From Xylaria sp. FL1777 (lineage: Eukaryota; Ascomycota; Sordariomycetes; Xylariales; Xylariaceae), in contig MU400661.1 of the NCBI GenBank assembly GCA_022578965.1, positions 1 to 64,000 of the forward strand: DNA of 64,000 bases, read 5' to 3'. The position numbers were made by a program, and so were the translations under genes. The notes below the pieces were generated by a model that saw only the letters and a list, made by a program, of their open reading frames with translations, had not been told where the DNA came from and searched no databases. Positions within the stretch are counted from its first letter, which is position 1, and each line of letters opens with the position of its first letter. This document shows, piece by piece, positions 10,901-22,511 of this stretch.

Positions 10901-13321
10901 ACTCGACTGGCTGTTGTCTCTAGGTGTGGACAGGACTTCTGCAATGAAGACCCAGGGGCCACAGTTGACAGTGCCATCTAGTGGTGGGGTTTGCATCAAC
11001 TCATGAGCCAAATCTGTTTTACCTCGAAGAGACCGAGTGAGCACAAACGGTTCAAAAACAGTTTTGAACAGATTGCAGACGTGTTCCCCATCCGAAATGC
11101 CCGGTGGCAACAATGAAAGTATAGAGAAGAGATGATGGAGTGGTGATCGTGTAGGGCCGTATCCTGTCCGAGAGCGGTGCGAGGGTGTGGCTATTGGAAC
11201 TAGAGTCTGTTGCTCATTCATTGAAAGAAGTTTCTCCGTAAAGGGTAGGTGACCGATTGAGAGAACCATTGTGGTAAGGTAAAACTCTACCGCTTTCAAG
11301 AATGACTGTTGCATATCTGCGGAAGTTGTCGCTTTCCCAAGACCAGCAGACCAGATCCTCATCAGCAGGCTCAGCGCATTGCCTAGAAAAGCTGCTGTAT
11401 CTATTGATACCTTTACTTCTTTGGACGCAGCAGCGGCAACAGCGCCAATAAGAGACCTCCAAAGGTTCGATGAGCTAGAATCCGGATCGGCAAGCTTGGA
11501 AAAGGATTTACTAAGGATAGGTTCCACAATGGAAAAAACTCGAGTTGTATTCCGCCTAATCCATTTGGGATCTAATGGAGGCAATTCGGCAGCTTTCGCT
11601 AGTGTATTGTCTGCAATGCGATCTTCTTTCCATAGTCGCACGCTGGAAGAGTCGAAGAGGCCAGCTAATATGTTGGCAGCTTGAGCCAGATTGTCAGTAG
11701 CAGGAGTATGCTGCTTTTCTGCCAGTTTTCCATCGGTGTCGGGAAATGCCAATGTCCGAATGAGTGTTCGAACACAGGCATCCCAGTAGTGGTCGACATG
11801 AGCAGAGCTAGAATTGGGTTTGAAAGCATAGTAGTAAAGGTTACAGAGTCCTCCAATGACAACTTTTCGAAGCTCGTCAGGTTGTTTACTTCTTCGTCTC
11901 AACTGATTGAAGGGTTGACAGAGAGTACCAATGGTCTTAGAAAAGGACGACTCGTGCAGATGCAGCACGTAGACTAGGCGATTCCACGCATAGTTTGCCT
12001 CCAATTTAGTTTGATGATCACCGCTGTTAAAGCATCGCTGTATTATCTCCAGCCATTGGTCAAAGAATTCCCAACGATCAATTGGGCATCTCAGAAGCAG
12101 GATAACCACGCTCCAGATCTGAGGTACGGCAGCCATTTCCGATTTCTCCTTCGACATAGCAGTGAGCCTCAGGATATAGTGCTCGATGAAACGGGTTTCG
12201 TCAATGGACATTTGAAGGAACTCCATAACCTTTTTGGATAATTGTTTTTCTTTTGCGGCAGTGAAGCTGGCGTCTAATCCGAGGGCGATCGCAGCAGAAC
12301 GAATCTCCTTGAGGCTACTCAACATATCCGTAAACAGGTCTAGGAGCCACTCGGGGTGGGACACCATGTGGATTGTGGACTGCTTAATCAGTCTACGGTA
12401 GATCAGAATACGAGACATGATAATGCTCTTCCCTTTAATGTGGTTCTCAATCCTGTGGAGAGAAGCGACAAGTCGGCCGACACGATCGGCGGTCATGACC
12501 TTTGGGGGGAAATCCTGACATACGACTACTTGCATCAGATGTCGAACAACATCTTTAGGAATTGCATGGTCCTCGAAGGATCTGATGCAGTGATCTATAA
12601 TGAAGACACCAAAATCGGAGGTCACCGCCGCTGCAATAGCAGGAAAATGTAGGAAAGTACACAGCAAATTGAGAGCGTGGTTGACTAGGGATGAATCGCT
12701 GACTCCGTTTCCGCCCTTGGCTGTGATGTCGCGCTGAATGAATTGGAGGAACAGACTCATCTTGCTCTGTAGGGCGATGCGGTCTGGGAGATTCGTCGAC
12801 GTCTTGAGAGCGCGCACCAGCATAGTGTAGGCGTCAACCTTGGAGTCGCGATCATTGCTAGCCAGGTGCTTGATAGTGGATTCCAGCATGGCGGCCAAAG
12901 TAGTAGTGCTGCCTATCTCGCCGTAACCAGCGGACGGGTCGAGTGGATTAGGAGGGTTCGGACTCGAGGTGGGCTTGAGGATCGACTTTAGTGGTCTTGA
13001 GAGGTGTGCAGACGAAGGGGCGGAGATTGGCGTGGATTGCTTATGCTCATTCTCCTTGCCGGCGGCCGTGGGAGGATCGCGATACTCAGCGTGAACTGTG
13101 AACTCGACCCGTTTCCTAGATCGTCTCGAGCTGGCGTTGGTCGAGAGCGCCGAGGCCGGTGAGTGGCTCGGAGGTGTTTGCAGGGTAGGGAGAGAGGCGA
13201 GGGGATGTCGGTCGAGAACCAACTTCGGGTCGAGGTCGCTTTGACGTTCTCGAGGTGGTGTTGGAGGTCTTGCCGGTAATGCGTCCAGGCCTGCTGATGG
13301 CGCCGCTACTGGTGATACCAT
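7946..13321 (-). CDS. rif1: Telomere length and replication-timing regulator Rif1
   Basis: Two exons on the minus strand, 13321-10283 and 10225-7946, joined by a 57-bp intron (donor GTATGT, branch TACTAAC, acceptor CCTAG) in phase 0, giving 1772 residues. The N terminus is disordered and carries two protein phosphatase 1 docking motifs: RVEF at 71-74 and SILK at 113-116. Their order matches yeast Rif1. A long alpha-helical HEAT-like region (about 150-1030) is the Rif1 N-terminal domain. The rest is Ser/Thr-rich and acidic with basic stretches and ends in a short helical segment. Rif1 recruits PP1 to counter DDK at origins and acts at telomeres and breaks. The family call rests on domain layout and both PP1 motifs. 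Its start lies 1.3 kb from the divergent ric8. Confidence 0.88.
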
Positions 13322-13808
13322 GGCTGCAAGTCGGCCACTCCAAGACTTGCCTGCCCACCACGCGAAGACTGGCCGGCCAGCTCAGATTTCATGGGTTGAT
13401 TGCTTCTGCGTCGACAAAGACAAGACCGGGAACGACTAAGACGCTAGTTGGCGAACATAGTAGTACTTGATCGCTTGAATGCAAGTAAGAGACAAATTAG
13501 GGATAAGATCAGAAACACGAGAGCGAAGGGCTGAAATATGATAGCTTGGTTCCGCGCCCTCGAAGAGAAAGGGAATCTAGTACAGGTGGCGTAAAGTGAA
13601 TTGAACGGTGAGAGTTCAATCCAGAAAGCGACTGGGTTGGTAGTTGCCAGTTGGTACCTACTACTGCAGAATATAGGTATCGATATCTGACAAACTGCGG
13701 AGAGCGGAGAGTTCGCGACAATGGACCCCTGTAGACGCGGTACAAAGTGCTCACGACGCGCTTTAGTGGATCCCAGATGCTTAAGTGGTTTTCCATCCCC
13801 CTGAAAGT

Positions 13809-13824
13809 ACCTAAGTACTTAGGT
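13809..13824. repeat. Perfect 16-bp palindrome of the ACCTA/TAGGT family
   Basis: acctaagtacttaggt is its own reverse complement. It belongs to the dispersed intergenic motif family seen across the window. It could be a dimeric transcription-factor site or a recombination-prone sequence; the function is unknown. Confidence 0.6.
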
Positions 13825-14531
13825 GCGCATAGGGAGGTAAGCCAATGGCCCGTGCGCTTCCTATCTCTCGGCACTGATGACGACAAGCCATCCAACACAC
13901 ACCTAACCCAGTGTAGGTTGGTTGGTACCTATATAAAACACATCCCTCAGAATATGTAAACCTCGCCTTAATATTTGCAGATCTTGTCATATGCCCTGTT
14001 GGGTTTATACCATCGTTAGGACAGCGCTGTTCAATGAATTTTCTCTGTTAATCCATCTTCCTGAATATACAGCACCGAATATACAATCACTAATCTAGGT
14101 ACTCAAGATACCTTGCGTACCACGCGCCGTTGTGTATGCCGACTGTATAGTTGTCTTACCAACACACGGACGAGTAGCTCTCTACACGTCTGTTAGGTGC
14201 TACCATTTGTCATTCATCTTGTGCACCAATCGAGCACCTGGCCAGCAGTGTCCCGTAACACCTAAAGTATACGAGGGCCGACCGACGCCTCGATAATAGT
14301 TCCATTGCTTCTAACCAGCTTTACGTCGAGTTCTACTGCGCATGCTCAGCCTATTTTAGGTACAAGTAAAATGTTGGTCCCAGAAATCGTTCCATCGTCA
14401 TTTTCCAAATCAGTATAAACAGGCTCTTCACTTCCGCTTTACCCATACCTCCGAGCACTGTTTTGTTCTGTCGAGAGAGACCCTCTGAAATTCCTTCTAC
14501 AGTCCCCGTCACTTCTTATACACAGCTGCTA

Positions 14532-14537
14532 TATAAA
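14532..14537 (+). promoter_or_regulatory. TATA box upstream of ric8
   Basis: TATAAA within ctatataaaact, 120 bp before the ric8 ATG, followed by a pyrimidine-rich stretch (ccctcactcttccgctctc) typical of fungal transcription-start regions. Confidence 0.45.
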
Positions 14538-14651
14538 ACTTTCTATTAACAGCCCCCCATTAACCTGGGACCCCTCACTCTTCCGCTCTCTCTGCATCAT
14601 ATAATCAATATCGCTTTCATTTTTGGCCGTATAATTCAACGCATACTCACG

Positions 14652-16379
14652 ATGACTAGACAGTTTGACCTGCACCGCCTAGGCATTCTTCGGCGCCTAT
14701 TCTCGTCGTCTAGCGGCCACGACAGCCAACCCGTTGGAAGTAAAAGCTCTTCTATGGCGAGCAATTTTCAACTGGCTCAAGCAGCTATGCTGTCAGGACC
14801 AGGTGAGCTACACCATTGGTTAACGAGCTAAGCCAACTAACGAATGTGAACATAGAAAAACTGGCTGCAGTAATTAATCTTGTCGAAAGGTTGACCCAAG
14901 ACCTAGATTCAGCCAACCTACTTCCAAATCGTAAGACACACACACATCAGCTTAGACATGGCTAACTTGCGACCTACAAGAAAGAGATGCGGCTCTAGAA
15001 GAGCTGAAAATATACGGTCGGGATCCTCGTGATGCAGACCCGATATTCTTAAAAGAGGCAGGTTCAGAGATCAATAGATGATGAGAGTTCTTATATTGAC
15101 AAGCTAAAGGGGATTGAGATGCTCACCAGACATGCATTCGACAGCCCTTCCAGTACAACGTCAAGAAATGCTCTCCGCTGTTTGTGTAACGCACTTTTGC
15201 TTAAGAAGGAGTGTCGGCAAACTTTCGTGGATCTCGGGTATGAGTCCAAAGTCTGCAATAAACTCAAGAATGATAGTTTTGACGATGAATTCCTTGTCTC
15301 GAGGATAATATTCCTCACGACCTATGACACCGACACGAAGCTCGAGCAACTCATTGACGACTATCATCTTGCGGACTCCGTGATCAAGAACTTGGAGCGT
15401 CATGCAAAGCACCATAATGATGCAAGGTCAACTGCAGATCCTATGCAAGATATGGCCTTGACAGAGACTCTGAAATTGCTGTTTAATATCACTCACCACT
15501 GCAAACAAAAGACTTCATCCTTCACCCAGGCGGTTCCACACATCGTCACCATTTTGTGCAAAGGCTCCTTCCAAGTTGATAAGCCATTAGACCCACCGAT
15601 AGGTCCCTTAGTTAACGCTCTTTTGAATCTGGACTTAAATGCGAAGGAAGTCCAGCCGTCTCTATACCCTCCAGCCAATCCCACTACCTTACCAGATCGT
15701 CTAATCAACCTCCTTGACAAATCAAGGGCAAGATATCAGGATGAAGAACTCGACAGTGCTGTAACGCCCCTGCTTGGAGTAATACAGGCTGTTCACAGCA
15801 ATGCTTCACGAGATGTGCAAATCTCCATTCGAGGAAGACTCCTACCTACAGACGCCGATAGAAGAGAAATACTAGGACGTGGCTCTTCTCTGCCTTCCTG
15901 GCTTCTCAAGAACTCCACAAACCCCATAGCGCCAAGGTTTCGCGATATGGTCTCCGAGCTTCTGTTCGACCTTTCAGATAAGGACGCATCCAAATTTGTC
16001 GAAAACGTTGGGTACGGATTTGCCTCGGGATTTCTCTATAATAAAAATATCTCCATACCTCAGAATGCCGCCGAAGCATTCAGCAGCGATACAGACAGTT
16101 CTAGCCGGCCCATTAACCCAGTGACCGGGCAGTTCCTAGATTCGGAGAGATTCCCCGACACACCCGAGATGACTGAGGCTGAGAGGGAAAGGGAAGCCGA
16201 GAGACTATTTGTACTTTTCCAGAGGTAAGTATCTCTTGTCCTACATGGGAGAAAGGGGTCTAATCTTGAATAGGTTGCAAGCAAACGGCGTAATCTCAGT
16301 TGAAAACCCAGTCCGGACGGCGGTGGAGGAGGGGCGCTTTGAAGAATTACCAGATGACTACAAGGAAGATGTTGATTGA
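14652..16379 (+). CDS. ric8: Synembryn / Ric8, G-alpha chaperone and exchange factor
   Basis: Five exons: 14652-14802, 14856-14930, 14981-15057, 15110-16224 and 16274-16379, giving 507 residues. The third intron starts with GC rather than GT (see separate entry). The armadillo/HEAT-like Ric8 fold is recognisable from segments such as ELKIYGRDPRDADPIFLKEG, RHAFDS, RNALRCLCNALLL, LKLLFNITHH and the tail NPVTGQFLDSE. The C terminus ends in GRFEELPDDYKEDVD. Ric8 folds nascent G-alpha subunits and acts as a receptor-independent exchange factor in the cytosol; in filamentous fungi it is needed for growth and development. Length and content are normal. The N-terminal 35 residues are poorly conserved, so a start at a later Met is possible. 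Confidence 0.9.
15058..15109 (+). other. GC-AG intron in ric8
   Basis: Reading through the exon gives a stop within a dozen codons. Joining after AAA GAG, with donor GCAGGT, to GGG ATT GAG restores phase 0 and the family sequence FLKEGIEMLTRHAFD. No GT donor nearby gives a continuous frame. The intron is 52 bp, with a TTGAC branch-like site and acceptor AAAG. GC-AG introns are a known minority class spliced by U2. Confidence 0.75.
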
Positions 16380-17805
16380 AGAATAGCGAACCATGAAGGC
16401 AACCTGCCGAGGGAGCGACATCCGCTAACCAGCGATATTTCGGTATATGAGTGCTAGCGATTTCGACTGCTAATGTAGATGATAGAAGTCTTGTATAGTA
16501 ATAATAACTTTATAATTCAAGCACACACAAGAAGAGAGTTCATATTGTGAATTTTAAGGATATGTTTCTCATGATATGACCTAGTAGCTAGATCTTGATG
16601 ATTAACCACCATAATGATGGGTGCTTGCACCCAGCTTGCTAGTTCGGCAGAAAAGGTCTGCTTCACACAAGATACTCTCTTTTACTGTTTCTGAGAGAAG
16701 AATGTGGACACATACCTCGGAAACGACGTGGTAATTCTTCTAACCTATGAAATTTACACGCGGGGATGAAGAGGGTGCAACACCTCGGTCTATGAAGCTC
16801 GTGAACTAAATGAGAGTTTTCGAGCCCCTCGTGTGGCGAAAAGCTACAGTATCGTATGCCACCGATTCCTATTCAAGAAAAAGTATCAGTCTCATGTTGC
16901 TACCACACGCTATCGGTTGGGTAAGGTCTTGGCTATGCGTAACAATAACTTATGTACAACATATGACAGTTTAATAACTACTATGGGCAGTACAGAAATA
17001 GTTCTTCAAAATTAAGAGAACCTTGGAAGAGTTAGAGAAGACTCTTTGCTTGCATTTTGGTCTACCTGCATGTATTGTATACCTATATTTAGTACGTACC
17101 TAGGTACATACCCAAGGTACATGTTGGTTACTTCCTCTCTTGCCCATATTGACTTGACTCAGATACCTACCTAACTCACCTAGGTTGACATGTAACTTAG
17201 GTGTCTGGTAGGTTATATTGGTACTACCATGTAAGTAGGACGTATATCTTGCAGGGCTGTGTACCAAAGTACCTAAATAAATACACAACTGATATTTATT
17301 ATCCACCTAATTATGTAATTTTGGGAAGGCACGAGACCCTGTAGCAACAGCAGAGGTAAATATCTAAGGCAGGTGTGGCAAACAATCAACTAAGAACTAG
17401 GTACCTATATAAGTACCTAGTCTTACCTACACTTGCATGTCTTTCAACCTACCTAATTCCCCAAATTCCATCCCAAGACGCTCGCCCATCCATCTCACCA
17501 CATCTCACCACATCTCCCCAGCCGGTATATCTATTCAGACCCTTGGACGGTTTACATCCTAAGTTGTACACGCTGTTCAATATACATCGTCAACATTGGG
17601 TCAATCGCGGCCGAGTGCCACCAGTCACGCAATAGGGTATGTATGTTTCCGCCATCTGGCATTTGACCACCCACGAAACAATCAAACGCCATAGCTCTGC
17701 AACTTCCACGAGACACACAACAGATTTTTAACGAGATATACTCCAACCTCATAGGCTCGCACTCAGCCCGTCCAAAACATCTCGTGCACTCCAAGTACTG
17801 CGAGT
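16380..17805. other. Intergenic, dense ACCTAGGT motifs, no gene
   Basis: 1.4 kb. Between 17080 and 17470 there are many ACCTA/TAGGTA copies, including the palindrome gtacctaggtac at 17096-17107. No supportable coding frame or RNA gene. Confidence 0.55.
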
Positions 17806-18645
17806 ATGGCGCCTCCTTCAAGCAGCCGTGTCAGGCATGACGTTCTGAATGCCGAGTTCCCCGAGTTCCCCTCCCGCCTTGGCCGTAACACCGACCGTGA
17901 TTATAGCTATGTTAGCGACGGTAGTGATGAGGGTGACCTTGTTCCCAACATTCAGTCTGAGTAGGTAGTCTACCGCTTTACCTTTGCCTTCCAATCTTGT
18001 TTAATTATAAGCAGCCAGGATCTTACTAAAATTCTCTCCTAGTATTCAGAATGGCGAGGATGAACCTACCAGCGGAGGAAAGAATCAAGACGCAGATGGC
18101 GTCAAAGTCTCATCGGATATCACTCAGCAAGAACCTAACCGAAACGCACAGAACGCGATTCCTCGTAAACGTGGTCGCCCAGCCAAGGGAATCGCTATGC
18201 CTGGCCAGACTGCCAATCTAGAAGCCTCTTCTAGGAGCCAAGGCAAGAGAAAAAGAGGCATTTCGGCAGATGGCTATCGAAGATCATCTAGATCTGCGTC
18301 TAAGTCTGCCGCATATAGTATCGCAGAACAGAATGTATGTCTTTCCTCTTTGAAAAGTTTAAGAGAGTGGGCAAGAAGCTAATAAAGGCCTGTGGAAAGA
18401 AACCACGTAGGGCTACAACAGCGCAGCCCCCCAAAACGGCCATGAGTTCGGCTAGCAAGACATCCACCAATAAGACTAAAGAATTTGAAGTCGACATCAT
18501 CGTGGCCAGCCGCAAGAGGTCTGGCATTACTCAGTATCTGGTGAAATGGAAAGGCTACGATGCTGCGCATAACACGTGGGAGCCCGCCGCAAACCTGACT
18601 CATTGTGCCCAAGCACTTAAGCAGTTCAACACCAAGCGCAAGTGA
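17806..18645 (+). CDS. Small AT-hook plus chromodomain protein
   Basis: Exons 17806-17960, 18043-18334 and about 18400-18645, giving about 230 residues. The second acceptor is uncertain: 18379, 18388 and 18400 all keep frame. 18400 leaves a CTAAT branch site at a normal distance. The N terminus is acidic. An AT-hook core, RGRP in PRKRGRPAK, lies at 95-98, followed by a basic region. A chromodomain occupies about 177-226 at the extreme C terminus, with EFEVDIIVASRK, QYLVKWKGYD and NTWEP. The three aromatic cage positions are Phe178, Trp199 and Tyr202, so methyl-lysine binding is plausible. There is no chromoshadow domain, so it is not canonical HP1. It could be a heterochromatin adaptor or a domesticated integrase chromodomain. 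Confidence 0.8.
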
Positions 18646-19146
18646 GGCCCCGTGACCACCTGACATCTTTGCGACGACAAGTTGAATTTGGATGGCGAGG
18701 AGTTAATAATGGGCTGTTTTGCGCGCTTGAGTTGATGAAGTGGAAGTCAAAACTAGATTTACGGCTAATTTGCATTGACTTCACTGCGCCAAGGCTTACC
18801 TGGTGTTGTTTGTTGCCGTAAATTTTAAATCAGTGATATCTCCAGAAGAAAAAAGGATAAAAAAAACGGTTTAAGTACCTATTGAAGGCGCGGCATGCCC
18901 CACTCATATGTACAGTACCTAGGTTACTAGCTACGTCACAGTGCGATACAGTATAAAGAACAAATTACCTGACCTGCCTACCACCAATGAAATAAATGCT
19001 TTGACCAGGGTCGCGCAATATTCTCTTCATCAGCCTTGTCAGCTTGCGCCAACTGTTGTTAATACTACTAATAGCAAATCAAGGTGCCGTTGACCTTGAG
19101 ATCGCCATTTCTCTTCTTGAGCGCACCGTACCGTCTCTTTCGCGCC
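18646..19146. other. Intergenic, MPDU1 promoter
   Basis: About 500 bp with a poly-A-rich patch (18848-18870) and two ACCTA motifs (near 18876 and 18916). No gene. The frame of the next gene is open from 19084, but the conserved start is 19147. Confidence 0.5.
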
Positions 19147-20106
19147 ATGGAGGCCCTTCGATCCGCTCTGCAGCCACTGCAGCCACTCACACACAATTTG
19201 CCCGCGCCGATTCGCGATCTCGGCGTGTCCATCATCGGCGAGACCTGCTACAAGAGACTGCTTCTCGATCTCGACCCGACCGACTCCGAATGCCTCAAAC
19301 TTGCCATCTCGAAGGGGCTGGGCATCGGCATCATCGGCGCATCCTCCATTGTCAAGGTCCCTCAGATCCTTAAGCTCGTGCAGTCCAAGTCGGCCTCGGG
19401 CGTCAGCTTCCTGTCCTACCTCCTTGAAACCTCGTCGTACCTCATCACGCTCGCCTACAACGTCCGGAATGGATTCCCTTTCAGCACCTTCGGCGAGACG
19501 GCACTGATCCTCGGCCAAAACGTCATCATCACCGTCCTTGTTCTCAACTACAGCGGTCGCGCTAGTATGGCTGCATTGTTTGTTGCCGCCCTCGCCGCAA
19601 GCTTCGTCACGCTCTTCAACAGCAACGTCCTTGATATGCAGGCTCTGGGTTACTTGCAGGCCGGCGCCGGCGTGTTGGGTGTAGCGAGCAAGATACCCCA
19701 GATTGCTGCCATCTTTCAGGAGGGTGGAACCGGCCAACTTAGCGCTTTTACCGTGAGTACAAGCTCCCCTGACACACAATTCCTGTTTAGGCTGGCATTC
19801 TGTTATCATTTGTTCGCTAACGCCCTTGTATCACAGGTCTTTAACTACCTGGCTGGCTCGCTTTCGCGCATTTTTACAACTCTGCAAGAGGTGGATGACC
19901 AGCTGATCCTATACGGCTTCATTGCGGGGTTCACGTTGAACTGCGTCTTGGCGGCGCAGATGGTCTACTACTGGAATGCGCCTTCGGCCAAAGCTAAGGG
20001 GAAGATGAAGGAGGTGCCTATCTCTGCACCATCCCCGCCCTCGGGCGTGTCTTCTTCAGCGTCACCTAGAAGTAATAAAGGGCCTACAACGCGCCGTAGA
20101 GGCTAA
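19147..20106 (+). CDS. Mannose-P-dolichol utilization protein MPDU1/Lec35 (PQ-loop)
   Basis: Exons 19147-19752 and 19837-20106 give 291 residues. The 84-bp intron has GTGAGT, a CGCTAAC branch and CACAG. An upstream ATG at 19084 is in frame, but MEALRSALQ matches the usual N terminus. PQ-loop motifs are SIVKVPQILKL in the first repeat and ASKIPQIAAIF in the second, in a protein of about seven membrane spans. MPDU1 lets dolichol-linked mannose and glucose be used in the ER lumen for N-glycan, GPI-anchor and O-mannose synthesis. The C-terminal tail is cytosolic-like, basic and Ser-rich, and is a fungal extension. The intron length is divisible by three with no in-frame stop, so an unspliced message would encode a 28-residue insertion. 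Confidence 0.9.
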   Translation: MEALRSALQPLQPLTHNLPAPIRDLGVSIIGETCYKRLLLDLDPTDSECLKLAISKGLGIGIIGASSIVKVPQILKLVQSKSASGVSFLSYLLETSSYLITLAYNVRNGFPFSTFGETALILGQNVIITVLVLNYSGRASMAALFVAALAASFVTLFNSNVLDMQALGYLQAGAGVLGVASKIPQIAAIFQEGGTGQLSAFTVSTSSPDTQFLFRLAFCYHLFANALVSQVFNYLAGSLSRIFTTLQEVDDQLILYGFIAGFTLNCVLAAQMVYYWNAPSAKAKGKMKEVPISAPSPPSGVSSSASPRSNKGPTTRRRG

Positions 20107-22511
20107 GTAGTTCTTTTCATATTCTGCGAAACTAGCATCGTTGTGAAGACCTCAATACTCTCTTTATTTACGCTTTTTAATAAAATTAATGCCGTTGTCT
20201 TCTAACTCAGTTTTTCTACAATCTTCACTATTAACTTGGCGTTGCATTACTGCCGTATTGCTTTTGGCAATGGGAGAGTTACCTACCTAATGGAGATAAG
20301 ACTCTTCGAGAGATGTTGCCATCCTTGATAAAAATTGCACAATCTATTAGCGATCGCGCATGCTTACCTACCACGACTTGGCAAAAGTCTTATCTAAAAT
20401 GATTATACTTATATATGCAGGGAGGCCGGAATTCTTGATCGAGCGAGATAACTATCGGCAGTCTGCAAGGCGCAATGGAAATTTCTAGATATACCGGGCT
20501 TGCCGGTCAATTTCTGCACGACTAGGTATACGCACTATACCTGGTTTTGGCAAGACCGGGCTCGTGGCGTAACAAGAGAGGAATCTAACTAATCATTGCC
20601 AGAGACACCCCAAGCACTCTCAATTTATTAGGTAATAATTAACTGGCAAATGCCTTCAGGGTTGAAGAGGCAGATGTTGTGACACTTGTTCTGTGTCAAT
20701 AATAGATAGCATTGGAGCTGATCTGAACGCATGGTATGCATCTGTATTGCGGGTATCCAGTCTCCCCGGCATACATACCTCCTAAGCAGATAGCAGTCGT
20801 AATAAGCAGCAAGGTAGACACGTCACTTGTATGCTGATTGGTAGGTCGCATACCGCTTTTCATTGGGGCGCCAACCAAATGAAGTAGAATCTTTGCGAAA
20901 AGGATTGATTAGATTGATTAACGACCCCGGACATGTGCTGCTTTCTCCAGTTGTCTTAAAAAGTCATGCGTCATTGTCTGTTTCATGTCTCTCTGATGGA
21001 CGTGAACTTTTCGATTACACTAGCTTCCCTGTGTATTGCGTGCTCAAGACAAAAGTAATGGCGGGTTTATAAAGCGTGTTGAGCCAATCAATTCATTACC
21101 TTGGGTGAGGTGAAGTCTCACCGTCCTCTACTCTAACATCAGCATTGACAAGTGTGCTGGGAATATCCCAGTCTCTCTAGATTTGAAATTCTGGTGTACG
21201 GTACACTATCTAATGTAGTGTAGATAGCGATGTGTTTGACAAAGCAAACGCGCTTCTGTCATCTGTTGTGCTGCATGATGCAGTTCATATCATGTGTTTA
21301 CCTAAACGTTATTGGCTTGGCAGTACATCATGATATAGGTACTGCAGCCTGCCTATTATTAATCTTGAAGAGTTCCAGGTTGTAGGTACCATAGTCGATT
21401 AGACTCGTCCGACACCGGGCTTGAAACTAGCCAATCCCCACTGCTGCTCTCAAGTCCCAGCTCTATAGACGTCTGCCCGGTAGTATTTGTGCACAGGACT
21501 TATGATAAGCAGTAGACGCAGTAAAGGTCAAGCCCCGATCATGTGACCGGCAAGCATTCCCCGAAGTGGCTGGTTATGCAAGACCCTATGCCCTAGGTGT
21601 CCACTTTGTTCCCGTTCCCGTCGTGTAATTTCAGGGTCTTGCCCCGCATGTTGTCTAGAATTATATGGATTCGTGGCTTTGAATACGCTTGGGGAGAGAG
21701 ACGACAGCATGTGTACCGCGTAAGAGGCGTGGCAGCCCTCGTGACGGCGATCCCAATCCGGGAAAAAGCACTTTGTAGCATGTTGATGATTGGTGGAGAG
21801 GACTCAAGACGGTATTTCCAACTCTGTACTAGTGCGGGGTATTTGCTGGGTATTTTACTGGGCTCTCCTTCCCTCCCTTGCCACTGTTGAGTCAATGTTA
21901 GGGCGGTGACCAGAAAATCGAGTTGTTAGTTATTACTGTAGGCGTGTGTGTTAGTATAATATAATCATGTCGCCATCGCACGACAGCCCGACTCCCGCTC
22001 TCCACAACACATCACAACATGACACGAAACGAAGTGAACACTTCTATGCTTATGTATGTGCATTTCGGATGGACAAGTGTCCCCCGATTCGACCGTCCAC
22101 TTCGGATCTATTTCTCGTACCACCGAGATTAAACGAAGTGACTGACGATCCTTTTCTATCTGCTGCTTGTCTAAGCAACGTAATCTCTCTCCTGATCGCC
22201 TACGACATTCTTGTCAACCAGACTTCCTGCATCTTTATTTGGCAAGTGGGTAGAGCGGTTACTTTAGTTCAACTCTTGGTCCCAATTAGGCACTACCCAC
22301 GCTGGGTATAAGTTAGACAAGCCCGCCATCCTTTGCCAACGGGTCGAATCCCCTATCTCTTGAGTCAAACACGTATTCTTTTCTCTGGGCCTTAACTTGA
22401 GGCCACCACAGCTCGATTCATACTCATAAAAACTTAAAAACTTCCCTATCGCCTTGCTTTGTCTCTTGATTTGCTTGAGTCTCTTACCCGTTATCTTTTT
22501 TCCCTTCTAGC
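20107..22511. other. Intergenic, no gene recognised
   Basis: 2.4 kb. Short frames at 21593-21895 and 21967-22311 have no recognisable domain. A few ACCTA motifs occur near 20282 and 21338. A tRNA-like fragment near 22240-22340 (gtgggtagagcgg and a gggtcgaatccc box) does not fold into a tRNA. The right end is the pyrimidine-rich promoter of the sulfatase gene. Confidence 0.45.

Larger units (their letters stand above)
13322..14651. other. Divergent promoter region between rif1 and ric8
   Basis: 1.33 kb between the two start codons. It holds several ACCTA/TAGGT motifs, including a perfect 16-bp palindrome at 13809-13824, and a TATA box for the rightward gene. Short frames here have no recognisable content. 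Confidence 0.6.

Noticed and set aside
19039..19809. 256-residue open frame on the minus strand
   Set aside because: Antisense shadow of MPDU1; highly charged, repetitive composition typical of reversed hydrophobic codons.
22235..22345. tRNA-like gtgggtagagcgg and gggtcgaatccc
   Set aside because: Boxes are too far apart without a splice-able layout, and no cloverleaf forms.
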